Origin: Croceifilum oryzae
GTDB lineage: Bacteria > Bacillota > Bacilli > Thermoactinomycetales > Thermoactinomycetaceae
NCBI RefSeq assembly: GCF_030814315.1
Contig: NZ_JAUSUV010000008.1
Span: 1 to 64,000, forward strand
DNA: 64,000 nucleotides
Reading direction: 5' to 3'
The notes under the pieces were generated by a model that saw only the letters and a program-made list of their open reading frames with translations, was not told the origin of the DNA and did not search any database. The position numbers and the translations under genes are program-made. Of this stretch, positions 46,849 through 55,859 are shown one piece after another (within the stretch, counting starts at the first letter, position 1; each line of letters opens with the position of its first letter).

Positions 46849-46992
46849 TTACGTGCGACCGATACCTTCAGTAGTGATTGGACCACCATCACCCTTACCA
46901 TCACCTTTAGGAGGCTTAATGGTTGTTGTATTTATTCCTACTATTAACGCACAACAAGCTATCATCAATAAAGTATAAGAAACTTTTTTCAT
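46849..46992 (-). CDS. exported 47-aa peptide, likely quorum-sensing pheromone precursor
   Basis: 47 residues, SD GATAGGATGAATATCT, too short for normal gene callers. The first ~24 residues are a signal (MKKVSYTLLMIACCALIVGIN). The rest is a small hydrophilic tail with KPPKGDGKGDGGP and ITTEGIGRT. It lies directly downstream of the RRNPP-type regulator on the same strand, in the arrangement of PlcR-PapR and NprR-NprX. The mature pheromone would be a short piece from the C-terminus, taken up again by an oligopeptide permease; the exact piece cannot be told. It starts 168 bases after the regulator and ends 80 before lanKC. Confidence 0.72.
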   Translation of the reverse strand: MKKVSYTLLMIACCALIVGINTTTIKPPKGDGKGDGGPITTEGIGRT

Positions 46993-47159
46993 AGATATTC
47001 ATCCTATCTGCTAGTTCATTTATCTTCTGTCTTCATAATAATGGAGATCCACAGTTTAATGGAATAAGTAAAATACATCAATTTATTTTAGATAATAACC
47101 CTCAAATTTCTAAAAACATTTAACCAACTATATCTAAGCTGACAAATAGCCCCCCCTTG

Positions 47160-48440
47160 TTATAGTGTTAGTTTCACTTCATATTCAGTAGCCATCATAA
47201 AATAATTTGCTGACTTCTTATATGCTTTTTTCTCAAAATAGTAACTAGCTATTTGCTTAGCTAACTTTATAACTAGAATGAATTGCTGGCTCTCAACCCC
47301 TAGGTTAATAATTCGTTGCATCTCTTTCTCATATCGAGCCTCATCTTGCCGCAATCGATAAGTACCCGCCTTAATAGAGGACAAGTCAATATACAGAGAG
47401 GGAGACTGGTCTGGGTCAACTGCGGTCAGCCCTTCGTTCAAATAATACTCCACCTTTTCCCACTCCTTTAACTCTATATACACTTCTACCAACCTCTTAT
47501 AAACATGGATTCGCTTCTCCTCAACATCAAGCTGTTCATAATACTGCAGACTCCTTAGATAGTACTCAATAGCTACCTCATTGTTTCTTTGTGCAACATG
47601 AACTCTTCCTAGATGAAATTCAATGATTCCTAGGAAATAGCTATTATTTGGATCAACCAATTCCTTCGCCCTTGTCAAGGATTCAACGGATTTATCCAAT
47701 TGCTGATTCATGTGGTATTGAATCCCCATCGTAATTAATACACCAGCTATTTGTACCTGATCATTTACTTCCAGATACAGATCATACGCTTTCTGTGCAT
47801 AAAAAAGACTAACCGTTTGATCGGTTAGAATCTCTTGCTTTGTTACGCTCCTATCAAGATAAAAATTAGCTATCTCCTTACGATTCGTCACATAAACAAG
47901 GAGTTCTTCTCGTAGGTCATCATAGTGACTTGCCTTCATATAGTTTTGTTTATTGAAGAACATCGCCCCACACGCACGATAATAGTAAAAAAATTCTTCC
48001 TCTAAACCTGATTCTACTTGCTCCGATATAAATCTTTGGGATAATTCGTATATCCGATATGCTTCTTCCAAGTCGATATTCAACTTAGAATAGTAATAGA
48101 TCAATATAGTGTATACCTTCAAATGAACACTTGTTGGATATAAATCCGTAGCATTTAATCGTAGAAATGATAGATCTTCTTCTATGATATTTTTTTCCTG
48201 TTGAAACTGACGATAGATCTCTCTAACTCTCTGCTCTACATCATCGACCCGTCGTTCCATTAAATCTTCTACTTTTACTCCTAGCTTAGGTGCAACAGAG
48301 GAAATAAAATTCTGAGATGGTTTCGTGTTCCCATTTTCCACACGACTCAGATATGCAACCGAAGTAATTCCGCCTACCAGTTCCCCTTGTGTCATACCTT
48401 TATGTAAGCGTAACTGTCTGATTCGATCCCCTACTACCAT
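47160..48440 (-). CDS. XRE-TPR (RRNPP-type) transcriptional regulator
   Basis: 426 residues, start after GAGGTGACAAG. An XRE helix-turn-helix at 1-60 (IRQLRLHKGMTQGELVGG, AYLSRVENGNTKPS), then a TPR superhelix of about ten helix pairs (LDKSVESLTRAKELV, NEVAIEYYLRSLQYY). Like PlcR/NprR/Rgg, it should bind a re-imported signalling peptide in the concave face and control promoters near its own gene. The exported 47-aa peptide encoded next is the obvious ligand source, and the lanthipeptide operon further downstream the likely target. Both partners lie on the same strand. Whether it activates or represses is unknown. Confidence 0.85.
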   Translation of the reverse strand: MVVGDRIRQLRLHKGMTQGELVGGITSVAYLSRVENGNTKPSQNFISSVAPKLGVKVEDLMERRVDDVEQRVREIYRQFQQEKNIIEEDLSFLRLNATDLYPTSVHLKVYTILIYYYSKLNIDLEEAYRIYELSQRFISEQVESGLEEEFFYYYRACGAMFFNKQNYMKASHYDDLREELLVYVTNRKEIANFYLDRSVTKQEILTDQTVSLFYAQKAYDLYLEVNDQVQIAGVLITMGIQYHMNQQLDKSVESLTRAKELVDPNNSYFLGIIEFHLGRVHVAQRNNEVAIEYYLRSLQYYEQLDVEEKRIHVYKRLVEVYIELKEWEKVEYYLNEGLTAVDPDQSPSLYIDLSSIKAGTYRLRQDEARYEKEMQRIINLGVESQQFILVIKLAKQIASYYFEKKAYKKSANYFMMATEYEVKLTL

Positions 48441-48664
48441 CTTGTCACCTCATGCAAAGTTGATTGTTTGTTTTATTTTTTATTTAGAAATTAATTAAAT
48501 CAAATGAAAATTACACTGTTTTTTTATTATAGTTCTTTTCATGGGTTATTTCTATATTTTATCTTGTTAGAGAGACGCACCTGCATTGTGAAAAAGGCCA
48601 CTTAAAACCGACCAAAAAATCAAACAAGCTGCACCTCACACGAGGCACAGCTTTCTTTTTTCTA
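48441..48664. other. intergenic region with purA terminator
   Basis: AT-rich promoter region of the regulator; on the minus strand a TATAAT lies at about 48525, without a clear -35. A GAGGCACAGCTT-type hairpin (48612-48660; minus-strand tail TTTGATTTTTTGG) terminates purA. No gene seen. Confidence 0.55.
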
Positions 48665-49951
48665 TCACGCATATACAGGACGAACTTGAATCGTTTGATC
48701 ACGACCTGGGCCAACGGAGAAGATCGTGAGCGGAATCCCTGTTAGTTGGGTAATCCGTTCAACATAATGCTGGGTAGCTAGTGGGAGATTGTGGAGCGTT
48801 TTTACTTGGGTGATATCTTCGTGCCAGCCTGGTAGCTCTTCGTACACAGGTTCACAGTCGGCGAGGATATCAAGGTCAGCTGGATAGTTCTCCATCAGCT
48901 CTCCTTTGTATTTGTAAGCTACACAGATCTTCACGGTGTCAAGACCTGTTAAAACGTCAAGGGAGTTTAAGGATAGCCCTGTAATCCCGCTTACACGACG
49001 TGCGTGACGTACAACTACACTATCAAACCATCCTACACGGCGAGGTCTGCCTGTAGTCGTGCCGTATTCACGTCCTACTTCACGAATCTGATCCCCGATC
49101 TCATTATGGAGTTCCGTTGGGAAAGGACCGTCTCCTACGCGAGTGGTATATGCTTTCGCCACTCCTACTACTTGGTTGATTTTCGTAGGTCCTACACCTG
49201 ATCCGATACATACTCCACCGGCAACTGGGTTAGAGGACGTTACAAATGGATAGGTACCTTGGTCGATGTCTAGCATGACACCTTGTGCGCCTTCAAATAG
49301 TACCCGTTTTCCTTGGTCGATTGCATCGTTTAGAACGACGGAAGTATCGATGATAAAAGGCTTGATTCGTTCGGCTGCCTTCATGTAAGTATCATAAATT
49401 TCATCAAAGTGAAATGGTTCTACCTCATATAGACGCTCGAGAATCCGATTCTTCTCTTCTAGATTACGTTTTAGTTTCTCAGCAAAGCGACCTGGATTTA
49501 GTAGATCTCCTACTCGAATACCGACTCGCGCTGCTTTATCCATATAGGCAGGGCCGATTCCTTTGCCCGTTGTTCCGATCTTGCTACTACCCTTACTTGT
49601 TTCCTCTAGACGGTCTAGACGCAAGTGGTACGGCATGATGAGATGAGCGCGGTCCGAAATCCGTAAGTTCGATAAATCGACTCCGTAACCGAGAAGATAA
49701 TCTAATTCAGTGATCAATGCTTCTGGATGGATCACCATCCCATTTCCTAAAACGCAAATTTTATCTTGATAAAAAATTCCCGAGGGAATCATGTGAAGTT
49801 TGTATTTTACACCGCCAAACACAATCGTGTGACCCGCATTGTTACCACCTTGGTAACGGGCAACGGCTTCTGCTTTCTCGGCAAGGAAGTCCGTAATCTT
49901 CCCCTTACCTTCATCTCCCCACTGGGTACCTACGACAACAGCTGTTGACAT
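48665..49951 (-). CDS. purA: adenylosuccinate synthetase
   Basis: 428 residues, full length. It joins IMP and aspartate using GTP, the first step from IMP to AMP. Motifs: [14 protein letters not shown] at the N-terminus (catalytic Asp and the GDEGKGK loop), GNNAGHTI with the catalytic His near 41, [19 protein letters not shown] and the C-terminal [12 protein letters not shown] preceded by CGGAGGAATGGAAA. A PurBox sits at its promoter, so it belongs to the PurR regulon. Cytoplasmic, acts as a dimer. Confidence 0.98.
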   Translation of the reverse strand: MSTAVVVGTQWGDEGKGKITDFLAEKAEAVARYQGGNNAGHTIVFGGVKYKLHMIPSGIFYQDKICVLGNGMVIHPEALITELDYLLGYGVDLSNLRISDRAHLIMPYHLRLDRLEETSKGSSKIGTTGKGIGPAYMDKAARVGIRVGDLLNPGRFAEKLKRNLEEKNRILERLYEVEPFHFDEIYDTYMKAAERIKPFIIDTSVVLNDAIDQGKRVLFEGAQGVMLDIDQGTYPFVTSSNPVAGGVCIGSGVGPTKINQVVGVAKAYTTRVGDGPFPTELHNEIGDQIREVGREYGTTTGRPRRVGWFDSVVVRHARRVSGITGLSLNSLDVLTGLDTVKICVAYKYKGELMENYPADLDILADCEPVYEELPGWHEDITQVKTLHNLPLATQHYVERITQLTGIPLTIFSVGPGRDQTIQVRPVYA

Positions 49952-50022
49952 TTTCCATTCCTCCGATCAACTAAAGACAAATAAAGGTTAAAACAAATCC
50001 GTACATTTATCTGAACGAGAAC

Positions 50023-50052
50023 ATTGTATCAGTGACTCAAAGAGTATGTCAA
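50023..50052 (-). promoter_or_regulatory. purA sigma-A promoter
   Basis: TTGACA, 18-base spacer, TACAAT on the minus strand, about 70 bases upstream of the start codon. Confidence 0.75.
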
Positions 50053-50055
50053 CAC

Positions 50056-50068
50056 AAAAACCGAACAT
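50056..50068 (+). promoter_or_regulatory. PurBox (PurR operator)
   Basis: AAAAACCGAACAT on the plus strand matches the AWWWCCGAACWWT PurBox. It lies just upstream of the -35 of purA, in the position used by PurR in Bacillus. A second, weaker CTGAACGAGAAC sequence lies near 50010. Confidence 0.65.
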
Positions 50069-50103
50069 TAAGCTAATAAATAAAATATTCATTCGCTATT
50101 AGT

Positions 50104-51438
50104 CTAGCTTTTTATCTCTAGACTAAGAAATTTGTTATAGTTTTTGAGGAAAAGTAATTCTACCTTTCCTACAGGCCCACTTCTTTGTTTCCCTATGATG
50201 ACTTCCGCCACGTTCTTCTTCTCGGAATCCTCATTATAATAATCATCTCGATATAAAAACGCCACAATATCCGCATCTTGCTCGATCGAACCGGATTCAC
50301 GCAGGTCAGACAACATCGGTCGTTTATCCTGTCGTTGTTCTACAGCACGCGACAGCTGAGATAGGGCGATAATCGGACAGTCAAATTCACGAGCCATCAA
50401 CTTGAGCGAACGGGAAATCTCAGAGATTTCTTGTTGACGACTCTCGCCATTTCCTCGGCCATTGATCAACTGAAGGTAATCGATAACCACCATTCCAAGT
50501 CCATGCTCGGTCTGTAATCTACGGAGCTTAGAACGAATATCATGTACTGTTACTCCAGGAGTATCATCAATAAACACCTTTGCTTCGGACAAAGAGCTTA
50601 TTGCCATGGTTAGTTTTTCCCAATCTTCCTCATTTAAGTTTCCGGTTCGGAAGGCTTGTGCATCTATATTTCCTTCAGCCGAGAGCATCCGCATCACCAT
50701 TTGCGGTGCAGACATCTCAAGGTTAAAGATTGCAACGGTTTCATTTGCTCGTAAGGCAACATTTTGAGCGATATTTAGTGCAAACGCCGTTTTCCCCATC
50801 GCGGGACGTGCCGCGACAATAATGAGATCGGATTTGTTAAATCCAGATGTCATTCTATCTAGATCGGTAAATCCAGAAGGGATACCACGGATTCCCGTAC
50901 TATTATAGTGAAGCCTTTCAATCTGCTCAAATGACTCTAATAACACATCTTTAATCGGAAGAAATCCACCCTTAATATTCCGCTTAGAAATCTCTAGGAT
51001 TTTTTTCTCTGCTGTATCGATCAAGCTGGAAACTTCTTCTCCACCACTATACCCGGACATCGCGATTTGGGTCGCTGTGCGAATGAGACGACGTAAAACC
51101 GCCTTTTCTTCCACGATTTTGGCATAATATTCTACGTTTGCTGCTGTGGGAACAACGGATGCCAACTCTGTCAAATAGGAGACTCCCCCGATTTCATCTA
51201 ACACTTTTTTATCAGAGAGATCTGCTGTAACCGTCACGAGATCGACCGGTTCTCCCTTTTCGGCAATTTCATTCATCACTTGGAACAATTTCTGATGTCC
51301 TGGACGATAGAAATCCTCCGTCCGTAAGCGTTCATTTACCGAAATCAATACAGAAGGTTCGAGGATAATCGCCCCCAAAACGGCTTGTTCAGCTTCTATA
51401 TTTTGTGGCGGAAGACGATCTGCAAATAATTCGTTCAA
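50104..51438 (-). CDS. dnaB: replicative DNA helicase
   Basis: 444 residues from a TTG placed eight bases after GGGAGGA; a longer frame from GTG at 51474 begins inside an inverted repeat and is less likely. Starts MNELFADRLPPQNIEAEQ as in B. subtilis DnaC. N-terminal collar 1-150, linker, and RecA-type motor with Walker A ARPAMGKTAFALN (about 195-207), Walker B MVVIDYLQLI and the arginine-rich GKQRSGPVGKVELLF end. Hexameric helicase that unwinds DNA at the fork. Known as dnaC in Bacillus. Context gdpP-rplI-dnaB-purA is conserved. Confidence 0.96.
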   Translation of the reverse strand: MNELFADRLPPQNIEAEQAVLGAIILEPSVLISVNERLRTEDFYRPGHQKLFQVMNEIAEKGEPVDLVTVTADLSDKKVLDEIGGVSYLTELASVVPTAANVEYYAKIVEEKAVLRRLIRTATQIAMSGYSGGEEVSSLIDTAEKKILEISKRNIKGGFLPIKDVLLESFEQIERLHYNSTGIRGIPSGFTDLDRMTSGFNKSDLIIVAARPAMGKTAFALNIAQNVALRANETVAIFNLEMSAPQMVMRMLSAEGNIDAQAFRTGNLNEEDWEKLTMAISSLSEAKVFIDDTPGVTVHDIRSKLRRLQTEHGLGMVVIDYLQLINGRGNGESRQQEISEISRSLKLMAREFDCPIIALSQLSRAVEQRQDKRPMLSDLRESGSIEQDADIVAFLYRDDYYNEDSEKKNVAEVIIGKQRSGPVGKVELLFLKNYNKFLSLEIKS

Positions 51439-51464
51439 ACTATTTTTCCTCCCAACCGACTGAG

Positions 51465-51499
51465 AAGGCTCCACTCCCTAGAGGGAACAGTGGAGCCTT
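51465..51499. terminator. inverted repeat between rplI and dnaB
   Basis: AAGGCTCCACT/AGTGGAGCCTT, 11 of 11, with CCCT/AGGG nested inside. It ends 27 bases before the chosen dnaB start. Without a T run on the minus strand it may be an attenuator or processing site rather than a full terminator. Confidence 0.55.
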
Positions 51500-51532
51500 T
51501 CCATTTGTTTCTACAAATTTATTGATTATCCT

Positions 51533-51653
51533 TTATTAGAGGACCTGTTTAAAGCTAGTTCAGGGCATATATCTGACCACAGCTCAATAGTTAGCCGCCC
51601 CCCGCAGTGACCAAATACATTACCTAGCCTATTCTTTATCAATCCTCTAATGA
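51533..51653. repeat. long imperfect palindromic repeat, short member
   Basis: Arms of about 47 bases (ATTAGAGGA ... GGGCATATATCTGACCACAGC against GCAGTGACCAAATACATTACC ... TCCTCTAAT) pair with roughly 70% identity around a GC-rich centre. Its left arm is clearly related to the left arm at 59998-60058. No coding potential. Confidence 0.6.
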
Positions 51654-51670
51654 AAACTTGAGCTTGGTTT

Positions 51671-52120
51671 CTATCCTTGCTCTTTTACATGAACTGAAAG
51701 GGTAGCTGTCACTTCTGAATGGAGCTTAACTGGCACCTTGGTTACGCCTAATGTACGGATTGCATCGTCAAGGAGTAACTTCTTTTTATCCACCTTCATT
51801 TGATGTTGCTTATTCAAGGCTTCTGCGATTTGCTTAGTTGAAATGGCTCCAAAAAGTCGACCTTCTTTGCCTGATTTTGCAAATAGGACTACTTCTAATG
51901 ATTCCATTTTTTCGGCAAGCGCCTTTGCATCTTCTAGCAGTTGTGTCTTTTTCACATCATCTAGGCGTTGTTTTTCTTTCAAGCTGTTTACGTTTCCGCT
52001 AGTCGCCTCGACTGCTAGCTTCCTCGGTAATAAGTAGTTACGGCCATGCCCCTCTGATACTTCTTTTAATTCACCTTTTTTACCTGTTCCTTTTACATCT
52101 TGTAATAGAATGACCTTCAT
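51671..52120 (-). CDS. rplI: 50S ribosomal protein L9
   Basis: 149 residues from the ATG after GGAGGAGACATC; a longer frame runs into gdpP. Starts MKVILLQDVKGTGKKGE, with EVSEGHGRNYLLPR, the central connecting helix, and C-terminal ALNKQHQMKVDKKKL. Binds 23S rRNA helix 76 and extends from the ribosome. Overlaps the stop of gdpP by four bases, so translation is coupled. Confidence 0.97.
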   Translation of the reverse strand: MKVILLQDVKGTGKKGELKEVSEGHGRNYLLPRKLAVEATSGNVNSLKEKQRLDDVKKTQLLEDAKALAEKMESLEVVLFAKSGKEGRLFGAISTKQIAEALNKQHQMKVDKKKLLLDDAIRTLGVTKVPVKLHSEVTATLSVHVKEQG

Positions 52121-54084
52121 GATGTCTCCTCCCCCTCCATCTGTTCTTGAATCAGGGATTTTAGTATTTGTTTGCACTCTTGAATGCTTTTGTGCTCTGG
52201 TTGACAGGCAGCATGGGTCAGGTGTCCACCACCGCCCATCTGTTCCATGATCAATTGGACATTTAGATCTCCTTCCGAACGAGCACTAATCGAAACAACT
52301 CCTTCTGCTTTATAACCAATCACAAAAGAAGCAGAGATCCCTTGCATATCTAATAGCGTATCAGCCGCTTGAGCGATGAGCAATTGGTCATAAACTCGGC
52401 TCTCATCTCCCACTGCGATCGCGATCTTTCCTCGGTATAACTCCGTATCTCGAATGAGTTCTGCACGTTTTACGAACCGGCTTAAGTCCTCTTTTAGCAA
52501 CGATTGCACTAACATGAGATCGGCCCCGTGTCTTCGTAAAAAAGCAGCCGCCTCAAAAGTCCGCGATCCAGAACGAACGGAGAAATTCTTTGTATCCACT
52601 ACGATTCCAGATAGGAGTGCTGATGCTTCCAGCGTATCCATAGTTAATCGATGATCCTGATACTGAAGCAACTCCGTAACTAGCTCACAGGTAGACGATG
52701 CGTAGGGTTCTAAGTATACCAGAACGGAATCTTCAACAAAATCCTCGCCACGACGGTGATGGTCGATCACGACCACTTTTTCAGCGCGATCAATCAGTCT
52801 CTTCTCTGTCACTAGACTAGGCTTATGCGTATCCACTAACACAAGAAGGGTGTCTGGATCATCGATCCACTGCATGGCTTGATCCGGAGTGATGAACACT
52901 TCTCTTAAATCAGCATGCTTCCAAATCTCATCTATTAATTTTTGAATGGCACTCAAATCATCATCTAGAACGATAAGCGCCTCACAATCGTTTAGTTCTG
53001 CTAGTTTTACTACACCTAGCGCAGCACCAATCGCATCTAAATCAGGTTGCTTATGTCCCATCACGATCACTCGCTCGCAATCCTGTAGCAGATTACTAAT
53101 CGCATGTGAAATGACCCGAGCTTTTACTCGATTTCGCTTTTCAACTGCGTTGGTCTTCCCTCCGAAAAAAGCAATCTTCTCTTTTGTCTGTACAGCGGCT
53201 TGATCACCGCCTCGCGCCAGCGCTACTTCGAGTGCCGCTTGTGCATGCTTTGACTTTTCAACGAGCGTTTCTCCTAAGCTAGCAACTCCTAAGCTTAATG
53301 TGATCGGAATCTTATTATTCCGTGTCATCTCTCGTACTGTATCCAGTATGTCAAAACGATTATGAATCATGCGGTCCAAGTTCTTTTGAAACATGATAAA
53401 AAACATTTTATCTGTATCAATTCGTTTTAGAGCCACTTCATAATGCAATGCCCACTCTGAGATCGCTTGGAACACTTTACTGATCAGAAGGGTTTCCTCT
53501 TGGTCGGACAACCCCTGACCCGCCTCATCTATATTGTCCAGATGCAAGAAACCTAAAATCGGCTTCTCTTCTTCGTATTTCTCTTGTAATGATACCCATT
53601 TCGTTACTTCTTCTATCAAATATAATCGTTCCGCACGATGATACACACACGAATAATGTTTATCATGAATCTGAATCATAATGGGATCTGATAGCGAATG
53701 TTCCTCCGGATCCAGTTCTGGTAGGTGTTCGGCAATCTTGCTACCCATTAATTTTACCTTGGGAAATAGATTGGATACGAATGGATTATGCCACTGAACC
53801 TCTCCCGCATGATTGATCAGAATCATGCCAACTGGGAGATGCTTCACTGCAAGTTGACCTGCAAATTGAATGCGATCTGTTAACGTTAACACGTATTGGG
53901 ATTGTTCTTTTTTTAGTTCAAACTCTGTTTTGTACTGCATGACAGTAAGATATCCTACACAGAGTATGGCGATCGCAACATAGGAAAACTTTTCTGTAAG
54001 AATCCATATGAGAAGTATTACAGTAAGTCCTAATATCCAACTTGTCGATACACTTAGCCATCTATGCATAAAATTTTTTAGCAT
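52117..54084 (-). CDS. gdpP: cyclic-di-AMP phosphodiesterase GdpP
   Basis: 655 residues. Two N-terminal membrane helices (about 8-50), a PAS-like domain that in relatives binds haem, a degenerate GGDEF domain (about 175-300, lacking a GGDEF loop), and the DHH/DHHA1 phosphodiesterase (about 335-655) with MGHKQPDLDAIGA, LLVLVDTHKPS, VVIDHHRRG and GGGGHLTHAACQ metal and substrate motifs. It hydrolyses the essential second messenger c-di-AMP. The order gdpP-rplI-dnaB is that of B. subtilis yybT. Confidence 0.95.
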   Translation of the reverse strand: MLKNFMHRWLSVSTSWILGLTVILLIWILTEKFSYVAIAILCVGYLTVMQYKTEFELKKEQSQYVLTLTDRIQFAGQLAVKHLPVGMILINHAGEVQWHNPFVSNLFPKVKLMGSKIAEHLPELDPEEHSLSDPIMIQIHDKHYSCVYHRAERLYLIEEVTKWVSLQEKYEEEKPILGFLHLDNIDEAGQGLSDQEETLLISKVFQAISEWALHYEVALKRIDTDKMFFIMFQKNLDRMIHNRFDILDTVREMTRNNKIPITLSLGVASLGETLVEKSKHAQAALEVALARGGDQAAVQTKEKIAFFGGKTNAVEKRNRVKARVISHAISNLLQDCERVIVMGHKQPDLDAIGAALGVVKLAELNDCEALIVLDDDLSAIQKLIDEIWKHADLREVFITPDQAMQWIDDPDTLLVLVDTHKPSLVTEKRLIDRAEKVVVIDHHRRGEDFVEDSVLVYLEPYASSTCELVTELLQYQDHRLTMDTLEASALLSGIVVDTKNFSVRSGSRTFEAAAFLRRHGADLMLVQSLLKEDLSRFVKRAELIRDTELYRGKIAIAVGDESRVYDQLLIAQAADTLLDMQGISASFVIGYKAEGVVSISARSEGDLNVQLIMEQMGGGGHLTHAACQPEHKSIQECKQILKSLIQEQMEGEETS

Positions 54085-54228
54085 ATTCCTTTAACTCCTC
54101 AGCTGGGGTAACTCTAATAACCCATACCTTCTATTTTACCCGAGTTCAGCGGAGCTTCAACTCTTGCGGAGTTATAAATTTGACCAGATTTTGGATTTAT
54201 TTATAGCTGACCATTTCTCATTCTTATT

Positions 54229-54540
54229 CTAGCGTTTATTAATATATTTCTCCATAGCAGACAAATCGCCATACCACTCTTCCAATTGATGCCCTTCTTT
54301 CATATGCTCTCTTAATTTCTGTGTGACCACTTGGTCCACTTCACGGTAAGGAATCCCCATCCTTCTGGCTAATACGTAAACAGAAACGAGAATACTCGAA
54401 AGGCTATCTATAATCATCTGTTGGTTGGCATAATGAAGACCACGGAATAAGCTAGCGATTTGGTCTAGGATTTCTGTTTTTAACCAGTCGACCACTTTAA
54501 TATTTTTCGCAATATGTATACCTCTTTCTGGTCGGTTCAT
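54229..54540 (-). CDS. MazG-like family protein
   Basis: 103 residues, all helical by pattern (VVDWLKTEILDQIASLFRGL, SSILVSVYVLARRMGIPY). It resembles the short MazG-like proteins of spore-forming Bacilli. The acidic ExxE-D metal motif of active MazG pyrophosphatases is weak, so catalysis is uncertain. Lies 144 bases upstream of gdpP on the same strand, probably with a promoter of its own. Start ATG; no nearby alternative. Confidence 0.7.
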   Translation of the reverse strand: MNRPERGIHIAKNIKVVDWLKTEILDQIASLFRGLHYANQQMIIDSLSSILVSVYVLARRMGIPYREVDQVVTQKLREHMKEGHQLEEWYGDLSAMEKYINKR

Positions 54541-54738
54541 GGTATTCGCTCCTCTTCTAATTTCTCATTAGAAGGAATTTCCACATTTCTATGTTATTTC
54601 CTGCCTGTTCGGGAAAAACAACTCCCATATTCTTTAAAATGGTAACATTGAATCTGTTATACGCAAATAAGATGTATCAATGAGAGGCTGGAATAGAGTG
54701 GGGTGGAACAAAGGGTCAGATAATGGGAGGCGAGCGTA

Positions 54739-55548
54739 TTGGGTTACTATATACATGTGGAGCCGGATGTGAGGATTTATACGGAGGACATAAACCCTAG
54801 GGGAAAACGGACCATTCTCTTCATCCATGGATGGCCTGCGAATCACAACTTATTTGAATATCAATTTAACGAGCTTCCTGGGCATGGTTTTCGGTGTATT
54901 GGAGTCGATCTTCGTGGGTTTGGGAAGTCAGATAAACCTTGGAAGAAGTATAGTTTAAATCGAATGGCGGATGATATTTACTGTGTTATTCGATCTCTTC
55001 AGCTAGAAAACATAACATTGGTTGGTCATTCGGTTGGTGGTGCAGTTGCCCTTCGATATATGTCACGACATTGTGGATATCAAGTTTCCAAACTAGCATT
55101 ACTCGGTGCAGCAGCTCCGAGTGTGGTTCAGCGTCCCGACTTCCCACATGGATTACCTATTGAGGAAGTCAATCGTCTGATCGAAGGGACCTATCAAGAT
55201 CGTCCAAAGATGTTAGAGGAGTTTGGAGCATCATTTTTCCATCAAAAAATATCTCGTCCGTTCGCAGAATGGTTCTTGAATATGGGGCTAGAAGCAGCGG
55301 GATGGGCTACTGCCAAGGTGGCTAAGGCCTTTCGGGATGAAACTTTATTTTCTGATCTATGCGAGATTCATGTCCCTACCCTCATTCTTCATGGCATCCA
55401 CGATCAAGTATGTTTATACCCACTTGCTACTGCTCTTCATAAAGGAATTCTGCGCTCAAAGCTAGTTCCCTTTGAGCATAGTGGACATGGACTAATGTGG
55501 GAAGAGAAAGAAAAACTAAATAAGGAATTAATCAAGTTTATCAACTAA
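54739..55548 (+). CDS. alpha/beta hydrolase
   Basis: 269 residues, starting at TTG eight bases after GGGAGG. Oxyanion-hole segment FIHGWPANHN (about 29-38), nucleophile elbow GHSVGGAV (Ser near 97), acid in GIHDQVC and base in HSGHG: a complete Ser-Asp-His triad. It resembles haloperoxidase/epoxide-hydrolase-like esterases of the Abhydrolase_1 family. Substrate unknown. It is the only plus-strand gene in this conserved minus-strand block and is not at this place in B. subtilis, so it was probably inserted later. Confidence 0.82.
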   Translation: MGYYIHVEPDVRIYTEDINPRGKRTILFIHGWPANHNLFEYQFNELPGHGFRCIGVDLRGFGKSDKPWKKYSLNRMADDIYCVIRSLQLENITLVGHSVGGAVALRYMSRHCGYQVSKLALLGAAAPSVVQRPDFPHGLPIEEVNRLIEGTYQDRPKMLEEFGASFFHQKISRPFAEWFLNMGLEAAGWATAKVAKAFRDETLFSDLCEIHVPTLILHGIHDQVCLYPLATALHKGILRSKLVPFEHSGHGLMWEEKEKLNKELIKFIN

Positions 55549-55550
55549 AC

Positions 55551-55582
55551 AAAAAAACAACCCACTGAATGGATTGTTTTTA
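55551..55582. terminator. bidirectional terminator between hydrolase and rpsR
   Basis: AAAACAA...TTGTTTT stem with A/T-rich flanks between two convergent genes. Confidence 0.65.
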
Positions 55583-55589
55583 GATGTTC

Positions 55590-55817
55590 CTAGTCGTTTG
55601 TATAAGCTAGGAGTGCCATTTGACGAGCACGTTTGATTGCACGAGTCAATTGACGTTGATATTTAGAGCTAGTTCCTGTTACACGACGTGGTAAAATCTT
55701 ACCGCGTTCGCTAACAAACTTACGGAGCAAGTCTGTATCTTTATAGTCGATGTATGAAACTTTGTTCACTGTGAAGTAACAAACTTTACGACGTTTATGT
55801 CCACGACGACGAGCCAT
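55590..55817 (-). CDS. rpsR: 30S ribosomal protein S18
   Basis: 75 residues, [13 protein letters not shown] at the start, [22 protein letters not shown] and [18 protein letters not shown] in the middle, all diagnostic of S18. It binds 16S rRNA as a dimer with S6, encoded two genes upstream. Last gene of rpsF-ssb-rpsR. Confidence 0.98.
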   Translation of the reverse strand: MARRRGHKRRKVCYFTVNKVSYIDYKDTDLLRKFVSERGKILPRRVTGTSSKYQRQLTRAIKRARQMALLAYTND

Positions 55818-55859
55818 TCATATTCCCTCCTGTCCAAAAAAGGTAAGTTTTATCGTTAA

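Noticed and set aside
51439-51474. GTG start for DnaB at 51474
   Set aside because: It lies inside the arm of an 11-bp inverted repeat, whereas TTG at 51438 has GGGAGGA at proper distance and gives the conserved N-terminus.
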